This document shows, one piece after another, positions 23,704-31,951 of a stretch of 64,000 nt of DNA; the stretch's first letter is position 1, and every line of letters starts with the position of its first letter. A model generated the notes under the pieces. That model was not told the DNA's origin, did no database searches, and saw only the letters and a program-made list of their open reading frames with translations. This DNA is from Nocardia sp. NBC_00508. Its GTDB lineage: Bacteria > Actinomycetota > Actinomycetes > Mycobacteriales > Mycobacteriaceae. A program made the position numbers and the translations under genes. The stretch covers positions 4,774,001-4,838,000 of the forward strand of contig NZ_CP107852.1 of assembly GCF_036346875.1 (NCBI RefSeq), in the 5' to 3' direction.

Positions 23704-24902
23704 GGTGCGTCGTCCGTCGAGGGGGCACGGTCGGCGCCGTGTTCGGCGCGCAGCGCCGACAGGTGTGCCACCAGGGTGTCGATCGTGATCAGCCCGACGT
23801 ACTCGCCGCGCGCTCCGGTGACCACGGCGGTCGCGCTCTGGTGGGCCAGCAGGGCTTCGAGGGCGTCCTGCAGGGTCGACTTCAGCGACAACGTCTCCGG
23901 TAGCGGCGATCCGATCACGCGCAGCGAGTCGGCGTGCGCCAGCTGCTCGGCCGAGACCCAACGCAGCGGTCGGCGCTGGTGGTCGAGCACCAACGCCCAC
24001 GGCCAGTCCCGGCCCGTGAGCGCGCCGCGCAGCTCCTCGACCGGGTCCTGCTCGGTGGCGGTGGGGCACTCGCCGAGTTCGACGTCCCTGACTCTGGTCA
24101 GCGTGAGCTGCTTGAGCGAGGCATCCGCGCCGACGAAACCGGCGACCGTCGCGTCGGCGGGGTCGGCCAGGATCGCGGCGGGAGTGTCGTACTGCAGAAT
24201 CCGGGATCGGTCCCCGAGCACCGCGATTCGATCGCCGAGCTTGACCGCCTCGGTGAAATCGTGCGTCACGAAGACGATCGTCTTGCCGAGTTCGCCCTGC
24301 AAACGCAGCAACTCGTCCTGCAATAGTCCGCGAGTGATCGGGTCGACCGCACCGAACGGCTCATCCATCAACAGCAGGGGAGGATCGGCCGCCAGCGCCC
24401 GCGCCACCCCTACGCGCTGCTGCTGGCCGCCGGAGAGCTGACGCGGGTAGCGGTCGCGGAAGGTCTCCGGGTCGAGGTTGACCAGCTCGAGCATCTCGTC
24501 GACCCGCGCCGCGATCCGCCGCCGGTCCCAGCCGAGCAGGCCGGGCACGGTGGCGACGTTCTTCGCGACATTCAGATGCGGGAACAGGCCCGCCTGCTGG
24601 ATCGAATAGCCGATGCCGCGCCGGAGTTCGTCGGGATGGATCGTGGCCGCGTCGCGTCCGCCGATGGTGATGGTGCCCGAGGTGGGCTCGATCAGCCGGT
24701 TGATCATTCGCATGGTGGTGGTCTTGCCGCAGCCGGACGGCCCGACCAGCACAACGATCTCACCGGCCGGGATGGTCAGCGAGACCTCGTCCACCGCAGG
24801 GCCGCGTTGTCCCGAATAGTGTTTGGTCACCGAATCGAGCACGATCTCTACTCCCGAGACGGCTGGTTCGGCTTCGCCGCCGCGGGTTTCGGTGTCGGTC
24901 AC
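23700..24902 (-). CDS. proV: Osmoprotectant ABC transporter ATP-binding protein with CBS domains
   Basis: A 400-residue ATPase of the ProV/OpuCA family. Residues about 20-260 are the ABC domain with Walker A GPSGCGKTT, signature LSGGQQQRVGVARALA, Walker B LLLMDEPFGAVD and switch histidine VTHDF. Residues about 270-390 are two CBS-type modules (including LVLDHQRRPLRWVS and TAVVTGARGEYVGLI), which in this family sense ionic strength. The GTG start at 24902 overlaps the stop of permease 1. A single frame runs on upstream to 25562 but belongs to no gene. Confidence 0.92.
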   Translation of the reverse strand: MTDTETRGGEAEPAVSGVEIVLDSVTKHYSGQRGPAVDEVSLTIPAGEIVVLVGPSGCGKTTTMRMINRLIEPTSGTITIGGRDAATIHPDELRRGIGYSIQQAGLFPHLNVAKNVATVPGLLGWDRRRIAARVDEMLELVNLDPETFRDRYPRQLSGGQQQRVGVARALAADPPLLLMDEPFGAVDPITRGLLQDELLRLQGELGKTIVFVTHDFTEAVKLGDRIAVLGDRSRILQYDTPAAILADPADATVAGFVGADASLKQLTLTRVRDVELGECPTATEQDPVEELRGALTGRDWPWALVLDHQRRPLRWVSAEQLAHADSLRVIGSPLPETLSLKSTLQDALEALLAHQSATAVVTGARGEYVGLITIDTLVAHLSALRAEHGADRAPSTDDAP

Positions 24903-25522
24903 GCCATTCCCCTCGAGGTGGTGAGTCGCCCGATGAGGACGTAGATCCCATCGAGCACGAGTGCGAGCACGACGATGAGGATCGTGCCGACCAGAGCCTG
25001 CGGCACCGCGTTCGGGCTGCCGAGGCGCGCGAGTCCGGAGAAGATCAGGTTGCCCAGTCCGGGGCCTTTGGCATATGCCGCAATGGCCAGGATGCCCATG
25101 ATCAGTTGCGTGCTCACCCGCATACCGGCCAGGATCGCGGGCCAGGCGAGCGGCAGTTCGATGCGGGCGAGTACGCGGAGCCGGTTCATCCCGACTCCGC
25201 GCGCCGCGTCGGTGACGGCGGGGTCCACCGAGTCCAGTCCTATGATGGTATTGCGCATGATCGGCAGCAGCGCGTACACCACCAGCGCGGTGATGGTCGG
25301 CGCGACACCGAGACCGAGGACCGGGATCAGCAGACCGAGCAGCGCGAACGACGGTATCGTGAGCGCCGCGCTGGCCAGTGCGGTGGCGATCGAGGAGCCG
25401 AATCGGCTGCGGTAGACCAGAATTCCGAGCAGCACCGACACCGCGGTGGCCAGCAGCACCGATTGCACCACGGCCGAGACATGCAGATAGGAGTCGACGA
25501 GCAACTGGTGCCGCCGATGCAC
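24899..25522 (-). CDS. Osmoprotectant ABC transporter permease 1
   Basis: A 207-residue permease of the OpuCB/ProW type, first in the four-gene operon. It carries about five membrane helices and the EAA loop (VTDAARGVGMNRLRVLARIELPLAWPAILAGM). Family members usually start with a sequence like NTLWDYL a few residues earlier. Here that segment (LDTLWTF) is present just upstream of the GTG at 25522, behind a perfect GGAGGT at 25552-25557 and an in-frame CTG at 25546. The true start may therefore be CTG 25546. The stop overlaps the start of the ATPase gene. Confidence 0.85.
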   Translation of the reverse strand: MHRRHQLLVDSYLHVSAVVQSVLLATAVSVLLGILVYRSRFGSSIATALASAALTIPSFALLGLLIPVLGLGVAPTITALVVYALLPIMRNTIIGLDSVDPAVTDAARGVGMNRLRVLARIELPLAWPAILAGMRVSTQLIMGILAIAAYAKGPGLGNLIFSGLARLGSPNAVPQALVGTILIVVLALVLDGIYVLIGRLTTSRGMA

Positions 25523-25742
25523 GACGAATGTCCACAGCGTGTCCAGGGCCGGACCTCCACATCGGCTGGTCTCCTCGGAGACTATCGCGATTTCCGCGGC
25601 GCCGGAGTCGATTCCGGCTCGTACGGATTGCCCTTCCGCAGGGTAATCGAAACCAACCGTATGGTGCCGGGAACTGTTCGGTGCTTTCGCGCGTCGAACT
25701 TCATGAGACCGAGAATCGGGATCGTACGGAAACCGGGAATCG

Positions 25743-26336
25743 ATGACACGACAGCTCAGATCACAGCGGGCGCGGTGGATCGCGCTGGCGTTGGTGCTGC
25801 TCGGCGTGGCCGCCGCCGGGAACCTCTGGTGGCAGCGGCAGTCGGCCGGTCAGGCTGTCGTGGGCGAGCGCCTCACCGAGTTCCCCGCCCTCGATCGTTC
25901 GGCGCTCGATCCGACCCGGGCCGGAATCGTCGCGGTCGCCGAACGCGAGTTCGGGGAGCCGGGCGCGGGCACGAAGTACGCCGAGGGGGCCGACGAGGCA
26001 TGGTGCGCCGATTTCGTCAGCTGGGTCCTACGCGCGGCGGGCGCGCCACTGGTCAACCCGAACTCGGGGTCCTGGCGGATCCCCGGCGTATACACACTGC
26101 AGGAGTACTACGAGAGCACGGGCCGGTTCGTTCCGATCGAGTCCGGATACCAGCCGCGCACCGGTGACGTGCTGCTGTACGCGGAGTCCAGCCCGTTCGG
26201 GCAGCATACGAACATCGTTCTGCGGGCCGAGGCGGGTCAGGTGACGACGATCGGCGGCAACGAGTTCGACGAGGTGCGCATCCACCGGTTCACCCTGGCC
26301 GACGTGCCGGGCGTGGTCGGTTTCGGCCAATTGTGA
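25743..26336 (+). CDS. CHAP-domain peptidoglycan hydrolase, membrane-anchored or exported
   Basis: A 197-residue protein. Residues 11-27 are a hydrophobic signal or anchor (RWIALALVLLGVAAAG). The rest is a CHAP amidase/endopeptidase domain: catalytic C88 in DEAWCADFVSWVLRAAG, H155 in GQHTNIVL and probable N173 in TIGGNEF. The enzyme should cleave peptide cross-links or amide bonds of peptidoglycan outside the membrane. Its ATG is divergent from the ABC transporter operon across 220 bases. The substrate bond is unknown. Confidence 0.85.
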   Translation: MTRQLRSQRARWIALALVLLGVAAAGNLWWQRQSAGQAVVGERLTEFPALDRSALDPTRAGIVAVAEREFGEPGAGTKYAEGADEAWCADFVSWVLRAAGAPLVNPNSGSWRIPGVYTLQEYYESTGRFVPIESGYQPRTGDVLLYAESSPFGQHTNIVLRAEAGQVTTIGGNEFDEVRIHRFTLADVPGVVGFGQL

Positions 26337-26568
26337 CCATTGCGCCGGTGCGAGCCGAATCAGCGGGATATGCGGGTGAAACAGCGTGCCGAATAGTCCT
26401 ACGATGGAGTCGGCGGCGCCCGGCAGCGCCGTCGCCGATCCCCGCCCTGCTTCCCCCTCATCGGCAGGACGGGGATCTCGGGTCAAGGGCGCGCGTGCGG
26501 TGGTGCCACAAGATCGGTCGCGTACCGTGTCGGTTGTCCATCGAGAGGTGAGGGTTTCGGAACTACTG

Positions 26569-27696
26569 ATGCAGCCGACCGACGAACCGCGTAGCGAGCC
26601 GGCCTGGATCGACTACGCCGAATTCGGCGAGCGTTTCGTCACGCACGCCGTGACGGCGGCCCGGATCGAATCCGCCGTCTCCGGTATGGCGGGCCGCGGA
26701 CTGACCATCGGCCCGGTGTCGATCGGACCGGCCGGACTCGCCGGTTTCGTCGCCGAAGGCAAAGTCGGCACGCCGCAGGTCCTGCACAGCGGTCCACGTG
26801 TGACGTTCGAGGTGACCGTTCCGGTGTCGCTGACCCTGAAGGTGCTGCTGGGCGGCCGGAAACTGCGGCTGGAGGCCAGGGTCGAAATCGATCTGACGCT
26901 GCATGCCCGCACCGCGGAACCTGTGCTCATCGTCATCGACATCCCTCCGATCACCCAGCGTGACATCAGCTTCGTGTTGCGCGCCCAAGCGGTGGAGTCG
27001 GCCTGGGAGTGGCTGCTCGACCCGATCGCGGGGGTGGTGCAGCGCGAGGTCGCCTCACGGGTGAACGCCATGCTGGCCGATCCGCAGACCCGCCGCAATC
27101 TGGTGTTCGACATCGAGGCGATGGTCGCGGGCACTCGCTCGCCGCATCGGAACTCTGCCGGGTTCGACTGGATCTGCTACGACGAGTTCGGTCATCGGTT
27201 CTTCTCCCACATCGTGACCCGCCAGCGCGTGTTCGACGTGGTGGAACGATTGGCGGGCAGGCCGATCGAGGTCGGCCCGCTGCGGGCCGGACCGCGGGGC
27301 GCCGCGACGGTGACGGTCCGCGGAGCGGTGCGGATCCCGCGGCTGGCGGATCGCTCGGCCGAGCCGGTCGCTTTCGACCTGACGCTGCCGGTCAGCTTGG
27401 ACATCACTGTGGATATCTTGAAAGCCAATCGCTATCGCGCCGACGTCGAAGTGCCGCTGGTGCTCACCGCCCGAGCGGCCGACCCGTTGCAGGTGGTGAT
27501 CGACGTTCCGCCGCCGGACCCGGCCGAGGTTCGCATGGAGTTCACCGCGCACGGTGCTCGCGCGGCCACGCTCGGTGCGCTGGCGGGGATCAAGAAGCAG
27601 GTCGTGGCGCAGGTCGTCGCGGTGATCGGCAAGGAACTGGCCGATCCGTCGATGCGAACCATCGACGTTGCCGCCCGCATCGACGGTATCGCCTGA
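26569..27696 (+). CDS. Protein with two tandem homologous domains, function unknown
   Basis: A 375-residue protein made of two related halves, about 12-187 and 200-375. Each begins with WI-Y-EFG-RF--H-VT (WIDYAEFGERFVTHAVT; WICYDEFGHRFFSHIVT). Each continues with an IGPV/VGPL-x-GP strand region, then P(I/V)SLxxxVxxL, LxARxAxP and V(I/V)ID(I/V)PP, then a helix. The halves are clearly an internal duplication. The alternating strands and the final helix recall lipid-binding or LEA-like beta folds, but no family was recognised. No signal peptide is visible. The ATG at 26569 follows a GAGAGGTGAGGG purine stretch; longer starts exist. Confidence 0.6.
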   Translation: MQPTDEPRSEPAWIDYAEFGERFVTHAVTAARIESAVSGMAGRGLTIGPVSIGPAGLAGFVAEGKVGTPQVLHSGPRVTFEVTVPVSLTLKVLLGGRKLRLEARVEIDLTLHARTAEPVLIVIDIPPITQRDISFVLRAQAVESAWEWLLDPIAGVVQREVASRVNAMLADPQTRRNLVFDIEAMVAGTRSPHRNSAGFDWICYDEFGHRFFSHIVTRQRVFDVVERLAGRPIEVGPLRAGPRGAATVTVRGAVRIPRLADRSAEPVAFDLTLPVSLDITVDILKANRYRADVEVPLVLTARAADPLQVVIDVPPPDPAEVRMEFTAHGARAATLGALAGIKKQVVAQVVAVIGKELADPSMRTIDVAARIDGIA

Positions 27697-27866
27697 CCAC
27701 GCTGCCGCGTGTGGCCAATGTGAAACATGTGTCTCCTGGGTCTAGCGGTTCCCGTGTGAATGTGGTGAAATAAGTACACGTTCGAGGCTCCCGGCGCGCG
27801 AGAGATACAGGGGAAGGTGCGCCGGGCACGCTGCTATCCAGGTCGGGTTGCGCGAAGGAGTCCACG

Positions 27867-28580
27867 ATGCGTTCCAATTCGGTATCCCGGCGTGATCTGT
27901 TCGCCTATGCGGCCGCGGCCGCCGTGGTCGGCGTGACCGCCGGGGCGGCCCCGGCCTCCGGGCGGCCCTCGCTCGGCACCCTCGTCGATTACGCGGGCGG
28001 CGTTCCCTCGGCCGCTGCGATCAAAGAAGCGGGACACCTCGGCGTGATTCGCTATGTCTCCGATCGCAGGCCCGGCGCCGAGTGGATGGTCGGCAAGCCG
28101 CTGCGCGTCGCCGAAGTCGAGCAGTTGCAAGCAGCTGGTCTGCGGATCGTTTCGAACTACCAGTTCGGCAAAGGGCCGACCGCGGACTGGCGTGGCGGGC
28201 TGGAGGCGGGCAAGCGGCACGCCGAGCGCGGTCTCGCGCTGCATCGCGCCGCAGGCGGCCCGGACAACGCGCCGATCTACGCGTCCATCGACGACAACCC
28301 CTCCGCGGTCGACTTCGCCACCATGATCGGGCCGTACCTGCTGGGCTGGCAGGCTGTGCTCGGCAAGGAGAACACCGGCGTCTACGCGAACTCCCCGACC
28401 ATCGAGCTGGCTGCGGCCGCAGGGTTGTGTTCCTGGTACTGGCAGCACGATTGGGGCACGCCGGACGGCTTCGTGCACCCCGCGGCGCACCTGCACCAAT
28501 TCGAAATCGACAAGCGATCCATCGACGGGGTGGGGATAGATCTGAACAATGTGCTCGCACCGGAATATGGGCAGTGGTGA
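27867..28580 (+). CDS. Tat-exported DUF1906 protein (Rv2525c-like glycoside-hydrolase fold)
   Basis: A 237-residue protein closely matching the pattern of M. tuberculosis Rv2525c. Residues 8-35 are a Tat signal with the twin-arginine motif SRRDLF and an alanine-rich core. The mature part is the DUF1906 TIM-barrel-like domain: GTLVDYAGGVPSAAAIKEAG, VIRYVSDRRPG, RIVSNYQFGKGPTADW, PIYASIDDNPS and a C-terminal IDGVGIDLNNVLAPEYG. Rv2525c acts at the cell envelope and affects beta-lactam sensitivity; carbohydrate binding or hydrolysis is likely but unproven. An ATG with a GAAGGAG-like ribosome binding site fixes the start. Confidence 0.88.
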   Translation: MRSNSVSRRDLFAYAAAAAVVGVTAGAAPASGRPSLGTLVDYAGGVPSAAAIKEAGHLGVIRYVSDRRPGAEWMVGKPLRVAEVEQLQAAGLRIVSNYQFGKGPTADWRGGLEAGKRHAERGLALHRAAGGPDNAPIYASIDDNPSAVDFATMIGPYLLGWQAVLGKENTGVYANSPTIELAAAAGLCSWYWQHDWGTPDGFVHPAAHLHQFEIDKRSIDGVGIDLNNVLAPEYGQW

Positions 28581-28643
28581 ATGCCCGGTCTCGCGGTGCG
28601 GAGCACTCGGATGCAAGTGCAGAGTGATCGGCCGGGGCAGGTG

Positions 28644-29003
28644 CTACGTCTGACTATGGCTGAGCGGTGCGACCCGCAAGTCGGGTTCGTCGTCCGGGAC
28701 GACCCGCAGTGATGGGCGGCCGTCCGGCGCTTCGTGGTCGGCCCGCCAGGAGAACAGCGACCACCGGGACAAACCGGAGAACGCGGAACCGAGGCTGGTG
28801 AACGAGAACGACGAGATCGCCGACCCGAACGATCCCACGGACCCGATCGACAGCACCGAGCCGACGCTGCCGATGGACAGGATCGAATAGGCCGAGCCGA
28901 TCGACAGAATCGAACCTTCGGAGCGGATCGACAAGATCGAGCGGCGCGAGCGCTTGCTCCGGATCGAATGACCCGGGTGTATCGAACTATCGAGGGTCGC
29001 CAT
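28644..29003 (-). CDS. Small protein with 25 uninterrupted Ser-x-x triplets
   Basis: A 119-residue protein. From S13 to S85 serine falls at every third position without a break, 25 times. The other two positions carry I/V/L/A/F/G, as in SIL SIG SVG SVL; the first triplets (SIR SKR SRR) are basic. The tail (about 86-119) is acidic and polar with RPSLRVVPDDEPDLRVAP. No signal peptide or classical membrane helix is obvious. The regular three-residue period suggests an elongated helix such as a polyproline-II or beta-solenoid rod. Similar SIGSxGS proteins may exist in other actinobacteria, from memory. No ribosome binding site of note precedes the ATG. Confidence 0.65.
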   Translation of the reverse strand: MATLDSSIHPGHSIRSKRSRRSILSIRSEGSILSIGSAYSILSIGSVGSVLSIGSVGSFGSAISSFSFTSLGSAFSGLSRWSLFSWRADHEAPDGRPSLRVVPDDEPDLRVAPLSHSQT

Positions 29004-29086
29004 AGTTAGCGGTCTACCACAGTCCTGGCGGACTCATGCGCCATCGCGGCAGATACTTCCGGGATGTCATCGGCGTAGGAATCAGC

Positions 29087-29119
29087 GAGGGCGGCGACCC
29101 CGATGGAGTCGCCGCCCTC
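29087..29119 (-). terminator. Stem-loop terminator of the Rv1157c-like gene
   Basis: GAGGGCGGCGAC at 29087-29098 pairs perfectly with GTCGCCGCCCTC at 29108-29119 around a 9-base loop. Read on the minus strand it lies about 11 bases past the stop codon at 29130. It lacks a T tract. Confidence 0.75.
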
Positions 29120-29129
29120 GACCGAAAAA

Positions 29130-29924
29130 TCAGCCGACCGTGAAGAACCCGAGGGTCGGCAGGAACGAGCAGGTCCGCGGCGCGGCGTCGCCGGCTTGGG
29201 TGGTCAGTGAGCCGCCGACGACGGCGACGACACGGCCGAAACCGGTATTGGCGATCGCGGACAGCGTGGCGGGGCCGTCCGGGTTGATCTTGGCCTCGTC
29301 GGTCAGCGGCAGGACGCCGGACTGGCGGGTGTCCAGGTTCAGCCACTGCACCGTCATCGGCGGGTTCTGCACCGGCGTAGGCGACTTGGTGCCGAGCGCG
29401 GTGAACACGAATCCGGTCTGACCGGCCTGCGGGCCGGGCGGCGGCAGCGTGGCCGGGCCGGGCACGGCCAGCGCGGTGCCGATCGAGTCGGCGGTCGGGC
29501 TGATGCAACCCTTGCCGATGGTGGGGTACAGGAACTGCGCGATCACCGGGCCGTCCTGCGGCACCTCGGGGCCACCGCCGCCGCTGCCGTCCAGGAAGGT
29601 GATGATCCGCTCCAGCGTCGACTTGATCTGCGGCGGCAGATTCAGCGTGGCGAGCAGCCTGCGTGCCTGGTCCAGAATCGCCGACTGCGGGCCGGCGATA
29701 CCTGCCGGGCTCGCGATGTCCGCCGGGCCCGCGACGGCCCCGACGATGGCGGGAGCGAGCGCGGCCAGCGCGTCCACCGGTACGCCCTCGGGGACCATCG
29801 GAACGCTCTGCGTGGTCGCCGCGGGGGCGGGGGCAGCGATTGCTGTCGTCGGTGCGGCGAGCGTGGCACTCGCCGCGATGGCGAGTGCGGACAATGCAAT
29901 CCGCGATCCTCGGGTGCGAAGCAC
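29130..29924 (-). CDS. Secreted Ala/Pro-rich protein (Rv1157c-like)
   Basis: A 264-residue exported protein. The N-terminus is a signal peptide (SRIALSALAIAASATLAAPTTAIA-APAPA) with a probable cleavage after AIA. The mature N-terminal part is Ala/Pro-rich. The C-terminal part holds conserved blocks VIAQFLYPTIGKGCISPTADSIGTA, TGFVFTALGTKSP and a final RTCSFLPTLGFFTVG, with two cysteines that could form a disulphide. Position next to the pimE-like gene matches M. tuberculosis Rv1157c. Function unknown. The frame opens at 29954, but the GTG at 29924 gives the natural signal peptide. Confidence 0.75.
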   Translation of the reverse strand: MLRTRGSRIALSALAIAASATLAAPTTAIAAPAPAATTQSVPMVPEGVPVDALAALAPAIVGAVAGPADIASPAGIAGPQSAILDQARRLLATLNLPPQIKSTLERIITFLDGSGGGGPEVPQDGPVIAQFLYPTIGKGCISPTADSIGTALAVPGPATLPPPGPQAGQTGFVFTALGTKSPTPVQNPPMTVQWLNLDTRQSGVLPLTDEAKINPDGPATLSAIANTGFGRVVAVVGGSLTTQAGDAAPRTCSFLPTLGFFTVG

Positions 29925-30073
29925 TGGTCTGGCCGTCCTTACCTCGGGGTACAACTGGGTTCGATCCTAAAAGGCATCGTTTCGGGGGTCACTCTAGGGA
30001 CATTGCGGCTATGTGTACAGCCGCGACGTCCGAATGGCGCTGTGGACGATCAGTGTTAACAGACGATAGTGCG

Positions 30074-30119
30074 CCACTGGTGTTACTGGTGTGAAATTTG
30101 ATGCAAATGTTACCAGTGG
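30074..30119. promoter_or_regulatory. AT-rich inverted repeat in the Rv1157c-like/pimE divergent region
   Basis: CCACTGGT at 30074-30081 and ACCAGTGG at 30112-30119 form a perfect 8-bp inverted repeat. An additional ACTGGT lies inside, and the centre is AT-rich. It sits in the roughly 320-base space between the divergent genes and could be an operator for either. Its role is inferred. Confidence 0.4.
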
Positions 30120-30247
30120 TTCGAGGGTGGCGCGGGGTTGATTCGCGCTGCGGTTAATCTAATCCGTGCCGTCCGCGCTGTCGCCGGAACACTCCGAAGT
30201 TCGGGCGTGCCGAACCGACGCACCGCACCCGAACCGAAAGCAGCGAT

Positions 30248-31477
30248 TTGAATCGTCACCTCCGATGGGCTGTGTCGGTGCTCGGTCTGTCCGTGCTGGC
30301 GCGGTTGCTCTGGATGTTGCTGTCTCCGAACGGCATGAACCTCGTCGACCTGCACGTCTACGTCGGCGGATCGGCCGCGCTGCTGACCGATCAGCTCTAC
30401 GACTTCACCTATGCGGAGAAGACCCCGGACTTCCCGCTGCCGTTCACCTATCCGCCCTTCGCGGCACTGGTGTTCTTCCCGCTGCACTACCTGCCGTTCA
30501 CCGTCGTCGCGGTGGCCTGGCTGCTGGCCATCGCCGCGGCACTGTATGCCGTGGTGCACGTCAGTTTCGAGCTCATGTTCGGTGCGGAGACACTGCGGGC
30601 GCCCCAGTGGCGGGCGGTGACAGTCGGCTGGACCGCGCTGGGGCTGTGGCTGGAGCCGGTGCGGACCACGATGGACTACGGCCAGGTCAACGTGTTCCTG
30701 GTGCTCGGCGCGATGCTCGCGGTGCGCAGTTCGCGATGGTGGGTCTCCGGCGGGCTGGTCGGGATCGTCGCTGGCGTCAAGCTGACGCCCGCGATCACCG
30801 GTCTGTATTTCGTCGCGCGGCGGCGGTGGGCGACCGTCGCGTGGTGCGTGCTCGTTTTCGGCGCGACGGTGGGACTGAGCTTCTTGATCGCGCCGATCGA
30901 GGCGCGGAGGTACTTCGGCACGCTGCTCGGCGACGCCGATCGGATCGGGCCGGTGGGCTCGGTGTGGAACCAGTCGCTGCGCGGCGCGCTGAGCCGAATC
31001 CTCGGATACGACGTGGAATCCGGACCGTGGTGGATCGCGGCTGTGCTGGTGGTCGCGGTGCTGGGATTCCTGGCCTGGCGCTCGCTCGAGCCGGACGACC
31101 GGCTCGGCACACTGATCGTGGTGCAGCTGTTCGGACTGATGATCTCGCCCATCTCCTGGTCGCATCACTGGGTGTGGCTGCTGCCGACGGTGCTGTGGCT
31201 GGTCTACGGGCCGCTGCGCTCCGCACCGGGCGCGCGGATCATGGCGGGATTCTGGGTGGTGACCATGCTCGTCGGCGTGCCGTGGGTGCTGTCGTTCTTC
31301 CAGGATTCGATCTGGACCATTTCGCGTCCGGGCGTGTTGGCCTGGCTCGGCGCGGTCGACGTCCTCGGCGTCGTGGTGTTCTTCCTCTGGATGATCCGGT
31401 CCGGACACCGCCGCGCGCGGTCGAGCCCAGAGCAGGAAGCGCGCGTTGCCGCGGAGGGCCCCGCACGCGGCGCCTAG
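30248..31477 (+). CDS. pimE: GT87 polyprenol-phosphate-mannose-dependent alpha-1,2-mannosyltransferase (PimE-like)
   Basis: A 409-residue polytopic membrane glycosyltransferase of the GT-C type. The first extracytoplasmic loop carries the conserved acidic residue D34 in NLVDLHVYVGGSAALL, followed by the YPPFAALVFFPLHYLP and TTMDYGQVNVFLVLGAMLA motifs of GT87. PimE adds an alpha-1,2-mannose to phosphatidylinositol mannosides on the outer face of the membrane. The gene order (Rv1157c-like, this gene, pterin dehydratase, typA) fits Rv1159. The start appears to be TTG at 30248; an internal GTG is possible. Genus-specific substrate differences cannot be judged. Confidence 0.83.
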   Translation: MNRHLRWAVSVLGLSVLARLLWMLLSPNGMNLVDLHVYVGGSAALLTDQLYDFTYAEKTPDFPLPFTYPPFAALVFFPLHYLPFTVVAVAWLLAIAAALYAVVHVSFELMFGAETLRAPQWRAVTVGWTALGLWLEPVRTTMDYGQVNVFLVLGAMLAVRSSRWWVSGGLVGIVAGVKLTPAITGLYFVARRRWATVAWCVLVFGATVGLSFLIAPIEARRYFGTLLGDADRIGPVGSVWNQSLRGALSRILGYDVESGPWWIAAVLVVAVLGFLAWRSLEPDDRLGTLIVVQLFGLMISPISWSHHWVWLLPTVLWLVYGPLRSAPGARIMAGFWVVTMLVGVPWVLSFFQDSIWTISRPGVLAWLGAVDVLGVVVFFLWMIRSGHRRARSSPEQEARVAAEGPARGA

Positions 31478-31628
31478 ACACCGCTGCGTGGGGCTAGCCC
31501 ACCCGGAGGAGGAGCCGACGTAACTGTGGATGGCCTCGCGTGTTGACAGCCGTCGAGCCCGGTGGCCATCTCCAGAGGCCGAACATCCGGGTTTTCAGCG
31601 CAGGTGCAAGCGCAACACCCCGGCTCAG

Positions 31629-31890
31629 CTCCCGCTTTCGAGCGAAGCGAGACCGAGCATTGTCCGTTCGCGGCCCGGCTCGCGTCCGAGCGGCCGCCGC
31701 GTCCGCGACGAATCGCCAGCGGCAGCCACTAGCCCACACGGGTGTCGGCGAACATAGGTGCTGTGGTTTCCGCACTACGTGACCACTGGGCCCGACTCCC
31801 GTTTTCGAGCGAAGCGAGACCGAGCATTGCCTGTTCGCGGCCCGGCTCGCGTCCGAGCGGCCGCCGCGTCCGCGACGAAGTCGCCAGCGG
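31629..31890. repeat. Pair of ~92-bp direct repeats
   Basis: The segment 31629-31722 recurs at 31796-31890, offset by 167-168 bases. It differs at a few bases and by one inserted base. Both copies contain a TTTCGAGCGAAGCGAGACCGA core and a GC-rich end with GTCCGAGCGGCCGCCGCG. No coding role is visible. Confidence 0.75.
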
Positions 31891-31927
31891 CGGTCGCTCG
31901 GACGCGAGCCATCAGGGGGCCGCGAAC
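31833..31927. terminator. Long imperfect hairpin between convergent genes
   Basis: GTTCGCGGCC...GGCTCGCGTCCGAGCG...CCGCCGC (31833-31867) pairs with GCGGCGG...CGCTCGGACGCGAGCC...GGCCGCGAAC (31887-31927), with one small bulge of about 6 bases. This is one of the strongest potential hairpins in the window. It is suited to terminate transcription from both sides. No T tract is present. Confidence 0.55.
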
Positions 31928-31951
31928 ACGCGGCACCGCAGGTGCCGCAAA

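Larger units (their letters stand above)
31478..31951. other. Convergent intergenic region with repeated and hairpin-forming DNA
   Basis: The space between the pimE-like gene and the convergent dehydratase gene has no supported gene. It holds two roughly 92-base direct repeats and a long inverted repeat, described separately. These probably act as a bidirectional terminator. Confidence 0.6.

Noticed and set aside
28734..29009. 91-codon + strand frame opposite the Ser-triplet gene
   Set aside because: Arg/Gln/Asp-rich translation is the mirror of the serine codons and has no start context. The minus strand was preferred because of the strict serine period, though this preference is itself open to testing.
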